Shown: piece after piece, positions 26,790 to 39,265 of the stretch
How the letters are laid out: each line of letters opens with the position of its first letter
Position numbering within the stretch: the first letter of the stretch is position 1
DNA from: Combretum micranthum
Taxonomy: Eukaryota; Streptophyta; Magnoliopsida; Myrtales; Combretaceae
Reading direction: 5' to 3'
Length of the DNA stretch: 64,000 nt
Assembly (NCBI GenBank): GCA_024138025.1
Contig: JAMXBD010000094.1
Location: 496,001 to 560,000, forward strand
Position numbers and translations under genes: made by a program
Notes under the pieces: generated by a model
What the model was told of the DNA's origin: nothing
Seen by the model: the letters and a program-made list of their open reading frames with translations, nothing else
The model's database searches: none

Positions 26790-28874
26790 TTCATTAAACC
26801 CCCACAAATCTTAAAAACACACAAACACAACACACACAAAATTTTCAAATACCCCCCTTTTTTCCTAACTCTGTTTATGTAAACTTACACGAGTCAAGTT
26901 GAGTTGAGCTAAGCTGAGCTAAGTCTTACCTAGTCAATTGAGAACTTGACTCGATGAAGCATCAAAAAGGTGGAAAATTTTAGTTTGGGAGTGTTTTTGA
27001 GGATTTTGTGTATGGAAAGGGGGGAGTATGTATGCCGACAAGCGTTGGTTGAGGTTTCTTAAGCTTCAATGTAACTGCTAGCAGTAATGATGATAATTAT
27101 AATAATAATACTAATAAATAAATAAAAGTGAGTTGGGGGTTTTTTTGGTACTACAGCCTGCTGCTGCTGTTGTTGTTGTTGTGTCGGGTGTGGTGTCTCT
27201 GTCTTGATCTGTATGGCTTCTCTTTCTTCTTTGGCTATTCTGGTAGTTTCAATTATGATTATTCTATTTAATTGCTGAGAATTGGGTTAGTTGGATTGTC
27301 TAAATAATTAGTTAGCTAGCACTGGGACTGAGGTTACTTATAGTTTTAATATTTTTATCCAATATGCTTTATTCATATTTATATTAAAAATATTTATAAA
27401 ATGAAATATTACTATGAAGGGATTAAATTCTATTTTTGGCACAATATTGATCATATTGAACTATTGAATATAAGCACTTATGTATATGTGTAAATATATA
27501 TATCTACTTCAAAAGAAAAATGCAGAATAGTTCAAAAGATATGATGCACATTGCACAGAACCATTGGCCCAGACACAAATAAGGTCCAGAGGGCATGCCC
27601 CGTGGCCCAAACAAAAGTTTTAACGCTCCTGAAGTGGAGAATCAAATTCGGGAACATTAGAATACATATCAAAATTTACTTTAGTTAGTGTTAGGAATGT
27701 AGAATACATTCGAATCATTAAAATAAATATAATAAGTATTTTATTAAGAATTTTAATAGTGTCTTAGTTATAGATCTAAGTAAGTAACCACGTAATTTTC
27801 CTTTTTAAGCCAATCTTCAACATGCAAAGAGATTTGCCTCATTGTTTCCATGATTCTCATGATATGAAAGGGAAAGAGCAATTCCAAGATCTTCGAGGGG
27901 ATTCTTTTAGTTTTTTTATTAAATTATTATATTTATAATGTATTTTATTTTATATAAAAATTTCTCTATTAATCAGTAAAGAAATTTCTCGTTGAGTTGC
28001 GGCCTTACATAAAGAACAATAAACCTCAATTCAATAAATAATATCTTCAATAAAAAGCAAACATCCTTATTTCATCTATATTAGAAGATCTTAATCTTGG
28101 CATAGTCCGTTAAGGCATGTGTAGTGGTGTTGACGTTCACCCCATAGTGTAGGCAAGATATATTACCTCGTATCCCTTTCTTGTTCAACATATTCTTTAA
28201 TAATATATAGTGCAACAACCTTCAAATAAAGAATCGAATTCACAATGTTGCAGTCGCCTTTCTTAAATCAAAAAGCTGAGCTCTTCAGCTTAGATGAGTT
28301 ACTTTGCTTACAAATTATGACTTGAAGTAATACTCCAAAACATCCATTGAAGATAAATACAATGTGTGTGTGCACATACATAATATAATGAAGATGAGCA
28401 AAAGAATAACATGATATTAAGACCATAAAAAATAAACAGTCATCCATACCAAAATTCATTGGCATACTGATGATAAAAAATAAACCATACAAACAAATAA
28501 TAATAAGCTTAATAGGTCCTTTAGCTATATACAAACGAATAAGCAAGTCTCTCAAAACAAGATTTCCACACTACTTAGCCTTTCATGCCTAAATTAGAAT
28601 AAAAATACACTCGAGAATGAGGTTCTTCTCTAGTAAGCTGATCAAATGAGACAATAGAAGCAGGTTCTTGCGTGCCTCTCACAGTAGCAGGGGCTTTATA
28701 AGTAGGAGTTGAAATTGAATGAGCAGAACTTTTGCATTAAAGGCTTCCATTTATTTTCATGTCTCTCCCCTGTGGTAAGGTTCCTTTTGCCCTCTACGGG
28801 GAGGCCTAAATGGCCAAGTTGGTTGAGATCTAGGTCAACATAAACAACCCTAATCTCTTCTAATAGAGCTAAGG
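26790..28874. other. STELLO upstream region and intergenic DNA
   Basis: Presumed promoter and 5' UTR of the minus-strand gene. Contains an imperfect TGC/TGT trinucleotide run near 27160-27182 and an AATA-rich stretch near 27095-27125. No further gene is recognised up to the LTR element at 28875; the frame at 28268-28555 is treated as chance. Confidence 0.5.
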
Positions 28875-29637
28875 TGATGAGGATCTGATAGCATCAACAT
28901 TAGAGCCGATTAACTTCAAGTCCAACAATCAATTTCAAAGAGTTGCAGTCCCATTTATTGTAGTTTCAATGATAAAAACACGAGTCAAGCAAACCTCTAA
29001 AATCGTTTGGGATACGAAGGATTAAAAACTTGAAGAATTTGAGCTGCAAGAGGCTGTACGTCGGCCCAAAGTTGCCAATCTTTATTTAGTTTTTGTGTCT
29101 TTTTGAATTTCTTTATTTTTATTTTTTTAATAATATAGGGATTAATTATAATTATGTTTTCAGTTACGTTATCAGCTACAACTGCCACAATTATGGTTTT
29201 TTTTTAGTTACGTTATCAGTTACGTAACTGCCACAATTATGATTTTTTTTAGTTACGTAACTGCCTTGTAATAGCCTATGTATTAAGGATAAGGTCAGAG
29301 AAAAATCATATTACATAATACAATTTTCATTGTGAAATACAATTTGAGAGAAATCCTTTCTCTTTGAGTTCTTTTGAGAACTTGGAATTTCTTCAAAAAT
29401 TTGAATTATTATTGAGTTCATCTTTATAACAAGGTTCTAGGTCGGTATATCCAACAAGGTCGTGATCATCATATCAAGGTCCTTTGGGTTACTCAACCAT
29501 AGGGTCGAGGTCGATTCCATTTTATCATACCAAGGTTCGTGGAGTTTCAGATCTAGATCTGAATATTTCATTGGTCAAGGTCCGCCTTCTTGATTTTAGA
29601 GTCTAGAAAATTCAAGATCCGTACCGAGCACATATCA
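28875..29637 (+). repeat. 5' LTR of the compact element
   Basis: A 763-bp direct repeat of 30745-31503. It contains internal near-duplicate segments with 'agttacgtaactgcca' around 29160-29270 and a candidate polyadenylation/termination region near its end. Confidence 0.9.
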
Positions 29638-29640
29638 GAT

Positions 29641-29658
29641 TGGTATCAGAGCTCTAGG
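29641..29658 (+). other. Primer binding site (initiator tRNA-Met type)
   Basis: TGGTATCAGAGCTCTAGG, three bases after the 5' LTR. TGGTATCAGAGC is the standard plant LTR-element primer site complementary to the 3' end of initiator tRNA-Met. Confidence 0.85.
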
Positions 29659-29890
29659 TTTTCTAAGAATCTACATTTAGTTCGATTAGAGGTAACTCAA
29701 GTCGTTCGTATCTTTAATTGTCTTTTGGAAAAAAAAAACAAAGAAAAAAAAAAAAAGAAAAGAAAGAATTCAGATAAAAAAATTTTGTTTTTTTAATATT
29801 AGAGATTGATTGAATTTTAAGGAAGAAAATAATTTGATTTTGATTTGTGGTTTTCAAATCTAGAGTTTAAGTAAAAAAAAAAAAAGATGA

Positions 29891-30895
29891 ATGAATTCAA
29901 ATATGTTGAGGATGAATGTTGATGAGATTTCAGGTAATCCTAAATTTTATTTTAGATGCAGTGTGAATAATAGTGACAGGGCATGCAATGTGGAAATTGA
30001 CAGTAGATGTTGTGCAATTTTTCTTACCACTTTGTTAGTGAAAAAGTTAAAATTGGAAACTTTGAAGCATCAAACACTTTACAAATTACAATTATCAAAA
30101 GGGTGTGAAGATATTCAAGTGACTGAGTAGGTTATATTTTCTTTTTATATTGGAAAGTACTGTGATGAAGTACTATTTGATTTGGTACCAATGGAAACTT
30201 GTCATGTTCTTTTGGGGCAACCATCGCATTTTGATAGGAAAGCCAAATATGATGAAAATAAGGATCGTTATTCTTTGGTTTTAAACAACAGGCGATTGAA
30301 TTTAGTACCCCTCAATCCATTGGAAGTTCACAAGGATCAGTTGATGACATCGAAGCAATTCAAGAAAGACAAAAAGAAAAGAATACTCAAGAAAATAATG
30401 AGAAAGATGAAAAGAATAAAAGTGAAGAAAAGAGTGAGATTAAAGAAAAGAGCGATTAAAGAAAGAGCGATAATACCTGAGAGCAATGAGAGAAAAGAAA
30501 TTGAGTGTGAAACACAAACACTTGAAAGTGATTGGATAAAAAAAGATAATATATTTTTTTCCACTAATGAGTTTTACCATTCTTTTCCAAGTGAGATTAT
30601 TTCATCATTGCAGGAATTTAAGGAATTGTGTCCTTGGAAAATTCTAGATGGAATTAATCATCAAACTGATTTCCTCCCTCTATTAAATCTAAAAGAATCT
30701 AAGAGCGAAGATTCGAGGACGAATCTTTTCAAAGAAGGAGGAAATGATGAGGATCTGATAGCATCAACATTAGAGCTGATCAACTCCAACTCCAACAATC
30801 AATTTCAAAGAGTTGGAGACTCATTGGTTATAGTTTCAATGATAAAAACACGAGTCAAGCAAACCTATAAAATAGTTTGGGATACGAAGGATTAA
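29891..30895 (+). pseudogene. Decayed gypsy protease/pol remnant
   Basis: Two frames in phase (29891-30130 and 30182-30895) are separated by an in-frame TAG at 30128-30130. They match the retropepsin region of plant gypsy polyproteins: LKHQTLYKLQ and VPMETCHVLLGQP followed by FDRKAKYDENKDRYS. The catalytic Asp motif reads DSR instead of D-[ST]-G, so the protease is dead. A lysine-rich linker follows, then the very start of the reverse transcriptase region (INHQTDFLP). This is fused directly to the terminal pol segment SRTNLFKEGGND that runs into the 3' LTR, so the core of pol has been deleted. Confidence 0.8.
30731..30744 (+). other. Polypurine tract
   Basis: AAAGAAGGAGGAAA, an all-purine run directly before the 3' LTR. 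This is the expected plus-strand primer. Confidence 0.85.
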
Positions 30896-31503
30896 AAACT
30901 TGAAGAATTGGAGCTGCAAGAGATTGTACGTCAACCCAACATTGCCGGCCTTCATTTAGTTTTTGTGTCTTTTCGAATTCTTTATTTTTATTTTTTTAAT
31001 AATGTAGGGATTAATTATAATTATGTTTTCAGTTACGTTATCAGCTATATAACTGCCACAATTATGGTTTTTTTTCAGTTACGTTATTAGTTACGTAACT
31101 GACATAATTATGATTTTTTTTAGTTGTGTAATTGCCTTATAATAGCCTATGTATTAAGGCTAGGGTCAGAGACAAATCTACAAAATACATTTTTCATTGT
31201 GAAAATATAATTTGAGAGAAATCCTTTCTATTTGAGTTCTTTTGAGAACTTGGAATTTCTTTAAGAATTTGAATTCTTGTTGAGTTCATCATTATACCAA
31301 GGTTTTAAGTCGGTATATCTAACAGGATCGTGATCATCATATCAAGGTTCTTTAGGTTACTCAATCATAGGGTCGAGGTTAATTCCATCTTATCATATCA
31401 AGATTCGTGGAGTTTCAGATCCAGATCTGAATATTTCATTGGGTCAAGATCCGCTTTAATTTCTTAGAGTCTGGAATTCAAGATTCGTGCTGAGTACGCA
31501 TCA
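30745..31503 (+). repeat. 3' LTR of the compact element
   Basis: A 759-bp direct repeat of 28875-29637, followed at once by the target duplication copy TAAGG. Confidence 0.9.
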
Positions 31504-32710
31504 TAAGGTCATCAGTTTTTCTACCTTAGCCCAATTGTCTTGTTGACCCAATAATCTTCCAATACCTTATTGGCCACATTCTTTAGGATGATCTCTCCAT
31601 TTTTAATTAGGCAACGGCCTTTCTCACTGCTTCCTCTCATTATCAAGCTCGCTATGAAGCTGTAAAGACCCGGCCCACTAAATTCCGAGATTTAGAGTAC
31701 CGGGTCTCCAACCACATATAACATTTTCACATTGTATGTAAGGTTGTCCTAAACTAACAGTTTATGCAAATTGATTGATTAAATCTACTAAAACTTTATA
31801 AATAACTTTTAACAAAACAAGATTGCTAATAAAAACAATCTACACGTATATATACATCATATGTACAAAGTTTAGTGTCAATACAGGACACTACAAAATT
31901 TATAAGTTTTCTTAATACAAAAAGTAACCCTAAGAGATCTTAAGGTCTTTACATCTTAGGCTTATCTATCAAGCTTTCTATACAAAGACTTTTGCTTTAA
32001 CAAAAGCTTCTCCAAAAATCCAGGGTGTTCGAGTCCTATTCATCCCACTCATCCATGAATTTCTCAAAGTCTGACCTGTAACCTAAATCATCATATAACT
32101 CGTCTCCATTTCCCGCAAAGCAGCAAAAGTGAGCCAAAAGGCCCAGTACACAATAACAAAATACAAGAACAAGTTATCAAGCCAAACTTAAATAAAATGG
32201 AATGCATCAATGGACAAGTGATTATTTATTGAGTTTTCTTTTACAAAACAACAGGAGGGTATTCAAACCCCGGGATCACGCTCTGGGAATTTAGGGGTCC
32301 TGAGTAACAGCAGCTGCTCAGGGGGTTGATATAAGTAGTCCGAATACTTATATCTCTTATATTTATTCCATAAAAAAATAGCTTCATTGAGGATTCAAAA
32401 GTCGTTGCCCGACTCTACTTAAACTCAGTCCATAACATGAGCCTAGTTCACAAGTTCCTATAAACTTTGAACTAAACCATGGTATTTCCCCCTAAGTTTA
32501 AGTAAACGTTACTCGGATACTATTCCCCCTATCGGCTACCTACTTAACCAAAATGAATTGCTATTGCATCATAGCGTACCATTGCACCATGGTAAAGTCA
32601 TTGCATCATGACTTAGGTTAAGTGCCTAACTAACATGTCATTGCATCATGACAGGTTTGCTGCTCCTCGGACCAGATTAAACAGCATAATAGACATTCAG
32701 TTCATCAAAA

Positions 32711-33032
32711 TTGTCACACCCTGCCCCCTCAGGCGACGGCGATGTGATGCCAGAGCAGACAACCACCGCTGGCCTAGCTCAATTGGTAAGAGGTGCTGCC
32801 TTTGGGGCAGGCAAAAGCCTTAGGTTTGGGGTTCGAATCCTAGAGGCTGCAAACTGAGTTCAACTCTGCCTAAGGTAACAATACTTATAGTGCCCGTGAT
32901 ACCCTGCGGGGCATGTGTTGGTTGGGGTCACCATGATGCAATGGTGGTGTCGACCATTACCACGAGGGGGCCAACGGTGGTTGTCTGCCCTGGCATCACA
33001 TCGTCGTCGCCTGACGGGGCGGGGTGTGACAA
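32711..33032 (+). mobile_element. Inverted-repeat unit enclosing a tRNA-like core
   Basis: A 322-bp unit with about 58-bp near-perfect terminal inverted repeats. The left end reads TTGTCACACCCTGCCCC and the reverse-complemented right end TTGTCACACCCCGCCCC, continuing through GATGTGATGCCA and GCAGACAACCACCG with about four mismatches. Inside lies a pol III-type promoter: an A-box-like TAGCTCAATTGG at 32775-32786 and a perfect B-box GGTTCGAATCC at 32830-32840, at tRNA-like spacing. The acceptor and T stems pair poorly, so it is not a functional tRNA gene. AAA on each side could be a 3-bp target duplication. Confidence 0.6.
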
Positions 33033-33498
33033 AAACATTAAGCTGAATTGAATTAAATCAAATTAGGAATGCCTAATCCTAACAAACAATAAACAAGCTA
33101 TTGCGTACCTGAACCCGATAGTATATCACTATACTTACTCAGAGAGGAACTAACCGAAGAACCTTTAACTGAAATAAGAATATCAAAACAATCAATAATT
33201 GAATGTAGAATTCATATCTATATATATATATATATATATATCACAATCCTAGATTAACTATACAAGGAGATTCAATAAGCTTTGCATATAGTTTTAATAT
33301 CTAATTCATGCATAAAACATGTTTATCTAGCTTTTATAATCATTAGGAGACCATATATGAAGTAAGGATTGAAGATTAAAGAAGTTTGAATTTGAAAAAC
33401 TCAGGGGATATGCGGCCTTCCTACACAGGAAAAATTTGAATGAACGTCGGCAACGTGGGAAATATACACGCCGGCGTTTCAACTGGCGTTAAATATTT

Positions 33499-33715
33499 TG
33501 ATTCTGTTTGCGTCCAACACCGCCCATACGCCGGCTGCGTTGAAGCCCTAATGGCCGACTTACATTTTGAAAAAATAAACGCTAGCAAAGTTTTCTTGCA
33601 AAAGCCGGCGACATTCGAAGCGGCTTTAAAAAAATTGATTATGTTCACTTCCAACACCGCCTTTACGCTGGCGACGTTGAAGTGCCAGATGCCGGCCTAC
33701 GTTCAAAAACAGACC
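33499..33715. repeat. Imperfect tandem duplication, GC-rich
   Basis: Two copies about 138 bp apart share 'gattctgtt...tccaacaccgcc', 'tacgccggc...gcgttgaag' and 'atggccgac...tttgaaaaa' in the same order. The CpG-rich 'gccggcg' content stands out in an AT-rich area and lies inside the probable solo LTR. The 112-codon open frame here is a by-product. Confidence 0.6.
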
Positions 33716-34727
33716 TATTCGAAAAGAGTTTATTTCCCTTGTTTTACTTTACAAATTTCTAACCTACAATACTTTTAGTCCTTCTTCAAGTTCATTTTTA
33801 GCTTCATATACTATTTCCTATCCATAGTAATCAATCCTAACAACTTAGAACATTAAAACAACACATTAAACCACTTCAAATCCCATTCCACTCATCCTCA
33901 ACTTCAACTACTCAAATCAACATTATTCCTTCCCAATACTTCATATAACTATTACAACACATAAACAAATCACATAAAAACAAAACACAATCCAACCTAT
34001 CTCAATGCATGAAAGACTCATTCTACCAAAGATCTCACATAGATACTATAAGAAGGAAATAAAACAAAATCTATACTTGTATTAACTTACATGAGTAAGC
34101 CTTAGCTTGGAAAGATTTTTTATTCAATAAGCTTGGTGTTATTCTTTGGTTTAGGGCTTGTAACTTGGAGGAAAGAAAAAGATAAAAGGAAAGAAAGAAG
34201 AGGGAAATTCGTATGGAGATGGAGGGCTGCCAAAAGAGGTCTTAATTAAGCAAATTTTGGACTCACTATCATCTTAAGTTTGACTTTTAAGGTATATAAG
34301 ACTTTGGGTTGAATTTGGGTTAATTTGGAGCTCATTTGGGTGCAATTTAGGCATGAAAAATGGGCTTAATTTGAGTAAAATTTCTGTCAACTATTTCTTA
34401 AACAATTCAAAAGTTGATTTTATAAATTTAAACATAACACAGACATATTAATGCATAAAAGACACAAATATTAATTATACTATACACACATTAATATATA
34501 TAAAACAATGACATTAATTTCATTACACATGCAAAATAACACATTTGTAATATTCAAGATATACTAACTTAGACACATTTAAATTATTACCAACTCATCT
34601 ACTCCAATATTAATATTACCATACATGACTCTCATAAATCAACATACTTATATAATTCAATAATTAAGACAAATAAAACATATACATGGAAGTTAAATAG
34701 AAATTAAAGTTAGATCATTTTAGAAGC

Positions 34728-35151
34728 TTAGCCTCTCGAACACTTTGATTCTCCTTCATACATATCTCCTTAGCCTACACATCTCCTGGAGCCTTTGTAG
34801 CCTAAGCTAACCTTGACTTTAGATGTTGCACCTATTCTTTTAACCGTGGATTTTTTAGGAAATGTAAATCTCCATCATTGGCATTATCACCAATTTTTAT
34901 ACAAATTTCATGTAAGAGCTAAACTCTTATAATGCTATAAGTGATTACACTCAACATTGTTGTTGTGAAAATCATGCCCATAATGTAATTACCAAAAAAA
35001 AAAAAAAATTATTTGATTTTCTTGCAACTATTTATATTTTCAATTTTACAACAAAATTTGAAATTACTAAATGCCATACCTAATTAAACTTTTATTTGTC
35101 AAATTTATGACTCAATCTCTCATCTTATACAACTTGTACTTTTTTTTTCCT
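34728..35151. other. Intergenic, nothing recognised
   Basis: AT-rich spacer between the probable solo LTR and the next inverted-repeat element. Confidence 0.5.
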
Positions 35152-36449
35152 GGGGTCAATGTCAAATTTAGTATCTGAACTTTACTAAAAAACTCAATTG
35201 GGTATCTCAACTTTCAAAAATTCAATTTTAATACCTAGTTGAACTTTTCTTGGTTAATTTTGGTACCTCGTATAAGTCCGTTTCCTATATAGATGGATGA
35301 CCCAATCCTATCACACATGAAGACAAAAATAAAATAACAAATTCTAGAGAGAGAGAGAGAAGAGAAGAAGAACACGACGAAGACGATGAATTTCTCTCGA
35401 AAAGCAAGACTTCATAGGTAGTCTTCAACCTCAATCTCTCTCTCTCTCTAATTAGTCTCTCTAAAAGCTAAGCTCCATAGCTAGTCTTCAACCTTTGTCT
35501 CTCTCTCTCTCTCTAATTTGTCTCTTTAAATGCCAAGCTCTATAGCCAATCTTCAATCTCAGTCTCTAATTTCTCTCTCTATAAGCCATGCTCCATAGCC
35601 AATCTTCCCTCTAATTTCTCTCTCTAAAAGCTAAGCTCCATAGCTAATCTTCATTAGATAGATTAAACAAAATGTTGTAACTTCATCATTCCTAGAAATC
35701 ATTTGCACCTCAACCTCCATTAACCAAGCAGTACCGACCCAATAGAACCACATCCAATCACTATGCCAGTGTCAATCCCAACAAGCGAAACGCACGTCGA
35801 ATTCCATTGACCTCTATCATTGACTAAACCTAAACCAAGTTTCGACTCAATCATTATTGCACAACACCCAAACCCATTGAGTCATCTTTACAACTAAGGC
35901 AACCTCTTAAGGTAAGCCATTTCAGCAAGCCCCCATAGATTCACCAAGACACCTTGACACCCTTTCACCATTAATAGGATTTAAGTGTCCCTATTCTTTT
36001 GTTTTACTATAGGTGAGCCATTTGAGTTAAGTCTTTGGATTCTGCAACTTAACTGAAAAACACAAAATCTATTATAATTTCCACAATTGCATTTTTTTAT
36101 TTTAAGGTTTCAACTTAAAATACCTCTCTACTGTTAATTTGTAGGTGAACATGACAGTTTAGGTGGGTTAGGTTCAAAAGAGTTGAAATATAGGCATGGT
36201 CATTACTTTCATCTTTGTCGTTGTCTTCATCATCTTCTTCTTCTCTCTCTCTCTCTGAAATTTTTATTTGATTTTTGTCCATGTGTCATGATATGATTGG
36301 GTCATCCATCCACATCAAAAACGGAGTTATACAAGGTACTAAAATTAGCTTCAAAAAGTTCAATTAAGTACTGAAATTAAAGTTTTGAAAGTTCAGATAT
36401 CTAATTAAATTTTTTGGCAAAGTTCAGATACTAAATTTGATATTATCCC
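35152..36449. mobile_element. Long inverted-repeat (foldback/MULE-like) element
   Basis: About 1.3 kb, with terminal inverted repeats starting 'gggtcaatgtcaaatttagt' on the left and, reverse-complemented, 'gggataatatcaaatttagt' on the right. Similarity extends at least 190 bp, through 'gatgacccaatc', and probably further into mirrored GA/CT-rich 'gaagaagaa...cgacgaagacgatga' segments. The interior (35400-35660) has four to five tandem copies of a roughly 60-bp unit ('aagctaagctccatagct...cttcaac...ctctct'). The flanks TTTTTTCCT and TTTTTTCTA agree at 7 of 9 bases, suggesting a decayed 9-bp duplication. No transposase frame. Confidence 0.6.
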
Positions 36450-37003
36450 TTTTTTCTAATTAGCAATTGGCATGACATGGTTCTAAAGGTGATGAAAGCA
36501 GTAAATTAAAGAAGAAAATTATTATAATTAAATTTATAAAATCATTTTGTTTAAAGCTTGATGATTTAACTAAAATTATATGGTTCTTGACTGGAAGTTT
36601 ATAGGATTAAAGCATAGTTATTAAAAAGCTAAAAATAATTAGTGTTAATTACAAAAACACTATTTGTGTCTTGGTTCATTTATAAATACATGACATGTGT
36701 TGATTTTTTTAACAAATAGTTTACTTGAGTTCAATTCAAAAGTGTCGATATTAATTTAATAATATTATAATAACACATGTCAATATATTACTGGTCTTAA
36801 AAAGTCAATTTTATATTTTCTTTCATTTTTTAAAATAATTTTTAATATTTTATTTATTAATAATTTATTAGATTAATATTTTTAAACTAATAAGATACTA
36901 ACATGTAATTTCTCATAATATTTAATAATATGAACATTTTCTATTTTACAAGCACACAGTAAGGTTTTTCACAATAATAATAATAAAGGTCAGTTTAACG
37001 AAT

Positions 37004-37232
37004 CGGTCTGTTTGGATGGTCTGTTATTTATCTGTATTTGTATCTGTATCGAAACGATATGTGTAAATGTAGTCGATTTGTATTAATATTTTATCTATAT
37101 TTGATCTATTTAATCTTTTCATGAGAAATGCCAACTCTTTTTTATTTATATCTATTTTTTAATAAATAATTTATTAAAATTTTATTTTAAAAAGTGTCTA
37201 TATCTGTCTAGAAAATCTAAACAAACAGACCC
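37004..37232. mobile_element. MITE-like inverted-repeat element
   Basis: The left end CGGTCTGTTTGGATGGTC and the reverse complement of the right end GGGTCTGTTTGTTTAGATT are alike. The interior is rich in 'tatctgtatttgtatctg'. A related end-like sequence (GGTTTGTTTAGATTGTACG) sits at about 39759, just left of the large retrotransposon. Confidence 0.5.
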
Positions 37233-39234
37233 CTCACATGAAGATGCAATGAGGAATGTGCAGATCCTTAGGTACTGCTTGGAAATAGTTTGAGATGGCT
37301 CGGTCCTGTTTCCATGGTTATGGGCCCGTGACATGCCGTTTTTTTTGGTAAGTTGGGTGGGTCTGGGTTGGACCGGGCCTTGTTCTCTGTCTTTGTTTCC
37401 TTATCTGAAAAAAAATGTTGTAATCATAGATAACCATATGAACTTGATCTGTGCGATGGCAGGTGAGGGGTTCTGGTTATTTGATGCTGAAGTACGACCT
37501 GCAAAATGAAGGCAGAATTTTACTTTTGGTATTGATTGGAACAATGGGACCGGGAGGCAACGTTCGTGAGCCATTCTTTATAAAACAATGAGAGGACTGA
37601 GGAGTGAGGAGTCTATGCATGGTTTGGCCAGTGTGTCTATCCGCGTAGGTCATTTTCTTTTGCTGTCTGTCTGGAATAAGCTAGCATGGTCGCATATGAT
37701 CTGACTTCGAGTATATATAACGTATTTCATGGATTTATAGACGACCACATTGTATCTCAAAAAAAAAAAAAACAGACCTGGACGTCTATGTAACTTTGTC
37801 ACTCGTCAGTGCTAGCTGTCACTTATGCAATCGGGTTATCTATTTTTCGCGATTAAATTCTTTTCCTCATTTAACAGCATAGATTAAAAATATAATCCTA
37901 CTGAAAATAAATAAATAAATAAAAAGAAGACCTATATGAGGCCAAAAAAAAAGAAGGCAATTACAACTTTAAAACATGCAGGAATCATCCTAGGATAGCT
38001 GGATATTCACTATGTCAATAATTAGCAAATCAAGCAAGTACTGAGTATACACTAATTATGTCACCTACGTGTTGATTATAATTGATGAAGGCACAGGAAC
38101 ATATCCAAGTTTAAAAGTTAAAACAGTTCATTTGCTTTGAAATCTATACTGTTGGGAATTTAAAGGAAACGGATGCATTGTGAGACTTGTGAAATTTTTA
38201 ATTGCATGTTTATTGTATAAATTTTTTAGGATAGTTATCCAATAATCTATCAACATTTTTCATATTTTTATAACTAATACATTCACCAATCTACAAAATT
38301 TATGAGCCATTTAGTTATATATTTTCTAAATTATATATTTCTCATGAAGACAAACATCATGAACCTAATAATAATATAACTATAAACAATTTATCACGTG
38401 ATAATATTAGAAAACTTGTAATTATTATACGATCTAGCAAATAATACAACTTATTGATTAACCACACAATGCCTTTATAAAATTATATTCTATCATAAGG
38501 TTTAAGATCTCGTATTTGAAATAAATGACAAAACCTAGTTCATTGTTGTATTTTTATTAATATGAGAACATCTTATATTTAAAAAAAAAATGACAATAGC
38601 AAACTAAATTTCAAACAGTTTTGACTCAAACATAACTAGTCTAAGAAATGGATCATTTTGGTATATCTTCTCGTAATTTTCTACAACTTATCTCCTTAAG
38701 ATGTTATTAAGTATAATCAATAGTTAAGATAATAAGATAGAAAATAACATGGAAATGATATCATAAGACATATGAAGTGGTTAGGTAATATCAACCATCT
38801 ATTTGTAAATTGAGAAAAATTGAAAAAGGAAAACTTGAACGAATCCAAAGAGATTATTCTTCTTCAATAGCTAAATAAGCTTTGGTCTTAAACTTGTTTT
38901 AAAAATATTATTTTCTGGTATGTTTAATAATATTAATTAAGAATTTTTATAGTATAGATATGAGATACTTTACAATATATACCATGTATACGTTAAAGTA
39001 TATGTTTTAGATTGGATATAAGACTGAAAATGCTGTATGGTCTACCTTATAATTGTAAATAAGGTCCCAAATTTTAGGCCCCTTTTGGAATTCACTCAAC
39101 CAAGCAGAGCGAATCTTATGCGTGTGTGTGTGTGTATCGGGGGCTAATTGAGCTGGTAAACGGTTAAGACTTTTTAACCACTAAATCAAAAATTACTTAT
39201 TTAATGTTGACATAGTATGTACTATCGGTTTTTA

Positions 39235-39265
<31 letters not shown>

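Larger units (their letters stand above)
28875..31503 (+). mobile_element. Compact non-autonomous Ty3/gypsy-like LTR retrotransposon
   Basis: A 2,629-bp element: left LTR 28875-29637, internal 29638-30744, right LTR 30745-31503. It is flanked by the 5-bp target duplication TAAGG (28870-28874 and 31504-31508). Both LTRs start TGATGAGGATCTGATAGCA and end ATCA. The primer site TGGTATCAGAGCTCTAGG (29641-29658) matches initiator tRNA-Met. The internal region keeps only a protease-region remnant and the end of pol. With no reverse transcriptase or integrase it would need helper proteins. The LTRs differ visibly at many sites, so the insertion is not recent. Confidence 0.9.
31661..34722. mobile_element. 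Probable solo LTR (about 3.1 kb)
   Basis: Starts TGTAAAGACCCGGCCC, with a short inverted CCGGGTC nearby. That opening is typical of one end of large plant gypsy LTRs. GAAGC occurs just before it (31656-31660) and again at 34723-34727 after a terminus ending TTTTA, where CA would be expected. A C-to-T change at the end would explain the mismatch. No coding region or primer site is present. The unit holds a nested inverted-repeat unit (32711-33032) and a GC-rich tandem duplication (33499-33715). The right boundary rests on the 5-bp match and is tentative. Confidence 0.5.

Noticed and set aside
32768..32852. A functional tRNA gene
   Set aside because: A- and B-boxes are present, but acceptor and T stems do not pair well and no clear anticodon arm forms. 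Treated as a tRNA-derived repeat core.
33421..33778. Open frames on both strands of about 80-110 codons
   Set aside because: They lie in the CpG-rich tandem duplication of a probable LTR; open on both strands because of composition, with no domain.
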